Source of the DNA: Glandiceps talaboti | Lineage: Eukaryota > Hemichordata > Enteropneusta > Spengelidae | Assembly: GCF_964340395.1 (NCBI RefSeq) | Contig: NC_135556.1 | Span: forward strand, 25,753,723 to 25,817,722 | Reading direction: 5' to 3' | Length of the DNA stretch: 64,000 nucleotides | Shown here: positions 60,536-64,000 of the stretch, in pieces | How positions within the stretch are numbered: the first letter of the stretch is position 1 | Layout: the number at the start of each line of letters is the position of its first letter | The notes under the pieces: model-generated | Told to the model about the DNA's origin: nothing | Seen by the model: only the letters and a program-made list of their open reading frames with translations | Databases searched by the model: none | Made by a program: the position numbers and the translations under genes

Positions 60536-63141
60536 ATAATAATACATAGCAGTTTTTTTATATACATTGTACTGTAGAGAAAAAGACTGAAAAATAGTTG
60601 GTCAAGCAACTAATCGAGTTCAGCCTCGTTACAATATTTATATTATTTTTTTTACAAAATCAGTTATTTGACGTGTTCCAATTTTCACCCCCCCCCCCCC
60701 TTTAAATTTTATTCATGATAAATTCAAAAATGTTTTGGAAGTGGATCCCAAATTTTGAGTCACAAACAGGTTGGGGTACGATGATAGCAACAGGGTTGGA
60801 ATACATGTACATCTATATGTGTATATTTTGAGTCACAAACAGATTGGGGTAACCGTCACAAACAGAGTCAGAATACATGTATAATCTACACATATATTTT
60901 GTAGGAAAACTGTAAAACATTCAGTGGACAAATTAACTTCACAACATTTAACCAAACAAAGTTTAAGGCTATCTAAAAGGAAATTTAGAGAAAAGAGGAA
61001 AATACATGGAAAATACCAACACAACTTTGGAAAATTTGGAAAAGTAAGACTTAAGTACACTCTATGAATATAGTCAGAACATTAGATACACATGGAAAGA
61101 AATTTATACATATTTAAAAAGCGTATCATAGGATGTTGCTATCTCACACTGTATCCATCTTCTATGCTACAGAAAACATCACATCAATATGTAGAAGATA
61201 TAAACACTCGTTTAGTTTGCCACACCGTCAGACACTACACCTATGAGGGCAGACTTGACACCATATATTTCACAGTCTACAGAATTGACAACATATACTA
61301 GTATCTCACAGTCTAGTCTGTGTTGTATGCCACAGACAACGAAATAAACCTAAAAGTACATGTACTCATGTACAATCACATCTTAATTTAGATCTGCCTT
61401 GCAAACCATCTTGTTGAAATTATCAACAGCATGAGTAAACACAGATAACAGACACAATACATCTAATTCATCGTTCCTGCTTCCTGTGTTGAGGACACTC
61501 AACCATCCGATACAACCTGTCATTTCTATGCACTCACAAAAACACGCAGTCAGATTGCATGATAAATGAAATTGGCACAAAGGAAACTACACTTTTGTTA
61601 AATTTCCTGCATAGAGAATGTAGTGTAGCAAACGGCTTGCAATTTATCTATGTAGATTTCATATTGAAAAGTAACAATGAGAAAACTGATAGAATCATTT
61701 CAGCTTCAGTGGAGATAAATCGTCAATTTTTTCTTCCTCTTTGAAATACTACTTTTGATGTCTGTTTCAACATAGACATGTAATTTTTCTTATCACATAT
61801 GACTAATGTACATGATTATTTGGTCATATTTTACAAAACACACAAAAGATGTCGAATTTCAACACTGTTAGTCTAACAATACATGAACATGTTGTGTGTG
61901 TTCATTGGGAAAATCACTTTTACATGGAATTTTTCAATTAGAAAATTTTAATAAGGACTGAGGTAACAAAGAGGAGCATTCTGGTTAAACCAAAATATAT
62001 TTAGTTTGTTATGGGCTTGGAACCATAGCAACAGAGAAGGAGAAAATTCAGTAAAATTCAGACTTTCCCCTACATTTAACTATTTTAAAAGTCTTTCCAT
62101 GGTTTACATGTGAACTGAGCCACCATGACTATTTTTTTAAAAGTCTTTCCATGGTTATAGGTGAACTGAGCCAGCAAGGCTATGGCTAAAAGTCAACAAA
62201 CATTTGAGTAAATTTAGTTTCTTTTCACCTAGGGCATACACAACTCACTGATTAAACAAAAGGCAAATGTCACTTGTTAATTTTAAACCTATTGATTATG
62301 ATATTTTAATAATTCAACATTTTGTTTCTTTCCTGTATATTAAAAAATAATCTAATTGAAATCAATTACAAGAAATGTATTTTTGATATTTATTTTAAAT
62401 CTAAAAATAAGTTTTACAAGTCACTTTCACTTTTTAATTTAAACAGCAGTTTGTTTTAAGTCACTGTAATACAACAGCAAGGAGTCAATACAATTGCAGT
62501 ATCTAGTAGCTGTATACCAAAATGAAAACACTCAGCCATTGAAATTGCAGGATCTAAGTGTGTCATCTTTTGACAAAAAAGATAATACTAAACCTAAGCC
62601 AATATGATTCTTGGATCTAGTCGCTGTATAACAAACCTTCCCCCCAAAAACAAAAAATCAAAACGCAAAACAACAGCAGCCAATGAGACTGCAGCATATA
62701 CATGTAACAACTGCAATAAAAGGCAACACTAAGCCAATGAAATGTCTGGTTTCAGTCACTGTAAAATAAAACTTACATCAACAAAGTCAACTAACAACAA
62801 ACTTTTCTCCAAAATAATTACAATTCTTAGACCAACATAATCTAGGCTGTAATTGTTTGCCCATTCAATTCAATTTGTTTATTTAATTTTGTTGGGGTTT
62901 TATTTGTTTTCATAAATTTGTTAGACACAAAAAATGAAAACTGGGTGGTCTAGAGAAAAATCCAGCTGTACAGTTCTTGCAACATCCTAATACAACAGGC
63001 CTCTTTCTGGCAATGCATCTGCTAAGACTAAAGGTATAATTTTTCATTAAGTCTGTCAGCAGAAAAATTGCATTCTGACTTGTGGGAATAAGTTCTTGAA
63101 ACACTAATAATTAAGCTCCTACCCTGTGCAAATCATCTCAT
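60536..63141. other. No gene recognised
   Basis: AT-rich. Contains a C-run (60688-60701), a small duplication TTTTGAGTCACAAACAG (60754 and 60827), and another CTTTCCATGGTTTACATGTG / CTTTCCATGGTTATAGGTGA (62093 and 62147). No exon of a known family was seen. Confidence 0.5.
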
Positions 63142-63292
63142 GGTGGCCCCCCCCCCAAAAAAAAAAAAATAAAATAAAATAAAAAAATAAAAAAATAATA
63201 AAAATAATAATAAAAAAAAATAAAAAAAATAAAAAAATAATTAAAAAAAAATGAAAAAATAAAACCAAAAAAACCCCCCCAAAAAACCTGTT
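63142..63292. repeat. A-rich (TAAA)n-type low-complexity tract
   Basis: A run of C, then about 130 bp of A with interspersed T, ending in CCAAAAAAACCCCCCC. The Phe/Ile-rich minus frame is an artefact. It may be an old poly(A)-type retroposon tail, but no body could be identified. Confidence 0.9.
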
Positions 63293-64000
63293 TAGCTGTG
63301 ATATTTGTCCCTTCACATAGTTCTGTGAATCCCTTGTGCCAATTTTAATTTTAGGACGCCATCAATAGTTAGTCATTTATGACCTGGAGGGAGGGGTGTC
63401 ATAAAATTTTAGTACCTCTCCCCCACCATCAGCCTGCTCACAATATTTCACCCCCATCTCACACAATATTTTGGAGTACCCCATCCCCTAAAGCCCACAC
63501 ATTTGGCGATATACATGTACTACCAACAACACAAATATTGTACCGTTCACTAACATTAAAAAGGTGAAATGAAGTTGTAATGTATGTGTTCAGAACATCT
63601 TTTTCAAAAGTTTACTATGGTAAGTGAACGTCAGTTGTGAATGAAATCCAAACAGTAACACATCAAAATTTAGTGATAAGTAGACTGTGCCTATGGACTT
63701 CTACAGTACATTACAAACTAATACTTCATTGAAGCTGCTTTTTAAGTGTGACAGAGGATTCAAGGGGGATATCCCACTCCTGAGGTTGGAACTTTTAGAT
63801 CATTGCTTTCCTTTAGGAAATTTTAACCACCAGCACAATATCTTGATGACCTGACAAAGTTGAGCCCAACAGGGTATGGTCACGGTGATTTCACACAACA
63901 GGGTATGGTTACGGTGATTTCACACAATGTGAAAAATAGACTATCATCTCTTATACAGTAGGGAATATGAGCGGAATTGATAACAAGTGAGAAATTACTA
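63293..64000. other. No gene recognised; 30-bp duplication
   Basis: CAACAGGGTATGGTCACGGT and CAACAGGGTATGGTTACGGT (63867 and 63897) form a 30-bp near-perfect tandem duplication. Otherwise the window ends in unremarkable DNA. Confidence 0.6.

Overview
The window is animal nuclear DNA, most likely from a marine invertebrate (mollusc, brachiopod, hemichordate or similar). The evidence is spliced genes with GT/AG introns, a one-exon protocadherin ectodomain, an intron-rich MAT2B orthologue, and AT-rich non-coding DNA full of micro- and minisatellites. The species cannot be fixed from sequence alone. There is no prokaryotic gene organisation, no rRNA and no convincing tRNA.

Only two genes can be supported, both on the minus strand. 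(1) A seven-cadherin-repeat protocadherin. Its large 5' exon (12560-15373) encodes signal peptide, EC1-EC7, the membrane segment and the start of the cytoplasmic tail. A second exon (4487-4652) about 7.9 kb downstream continues the tail in phase. The 3' end may lie beyond the left edge. (2) A complete MAT2B-like gene (57541 down to 45118): five coding exons with compatible phases, 298 residues, the regulatory subunit of methionine adenosyltransferase in the extended short-chain dehydrogenase fold.

Layout: 1-2300, two minisatellites (56-bp and 31-bp units). 2.3-12.5 kb, protocadherin intron and 3' region. 12.4-15.4 kb, protocadherin main exon. 15.4-32 kb, an intergenic block visibly richer in CpG, with two near-perfect hairpins (18.1 and 20.4 kb), retroposon-tail sequence and microsatellites. 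32-45 kb, CpG-poor DNA with no recognised exon. 45.1-57.5 kb, MAT2B, whose introns carry at least eight tandem arrays and a 302-bp palindrome built on TG/CA arms. 57.5-64 kb, MAT2B upstream DNA with a 66-bp minisatellite and a strong CTCF-like motif.

The two genes have no evident functional link: one is a cell-surface adhesion protein, the other acts in S-adenosylmethionine synthesis. No undescribed multi-gene system was found. The most interesting signals are the CpG compartment boundaries, the large hairpins, an apparently uncatalogued dispersed repeat with two copies around MAT2B, a possible intron-retention isoform of the protocadherin, and the very short C-terminus of MAT2B.
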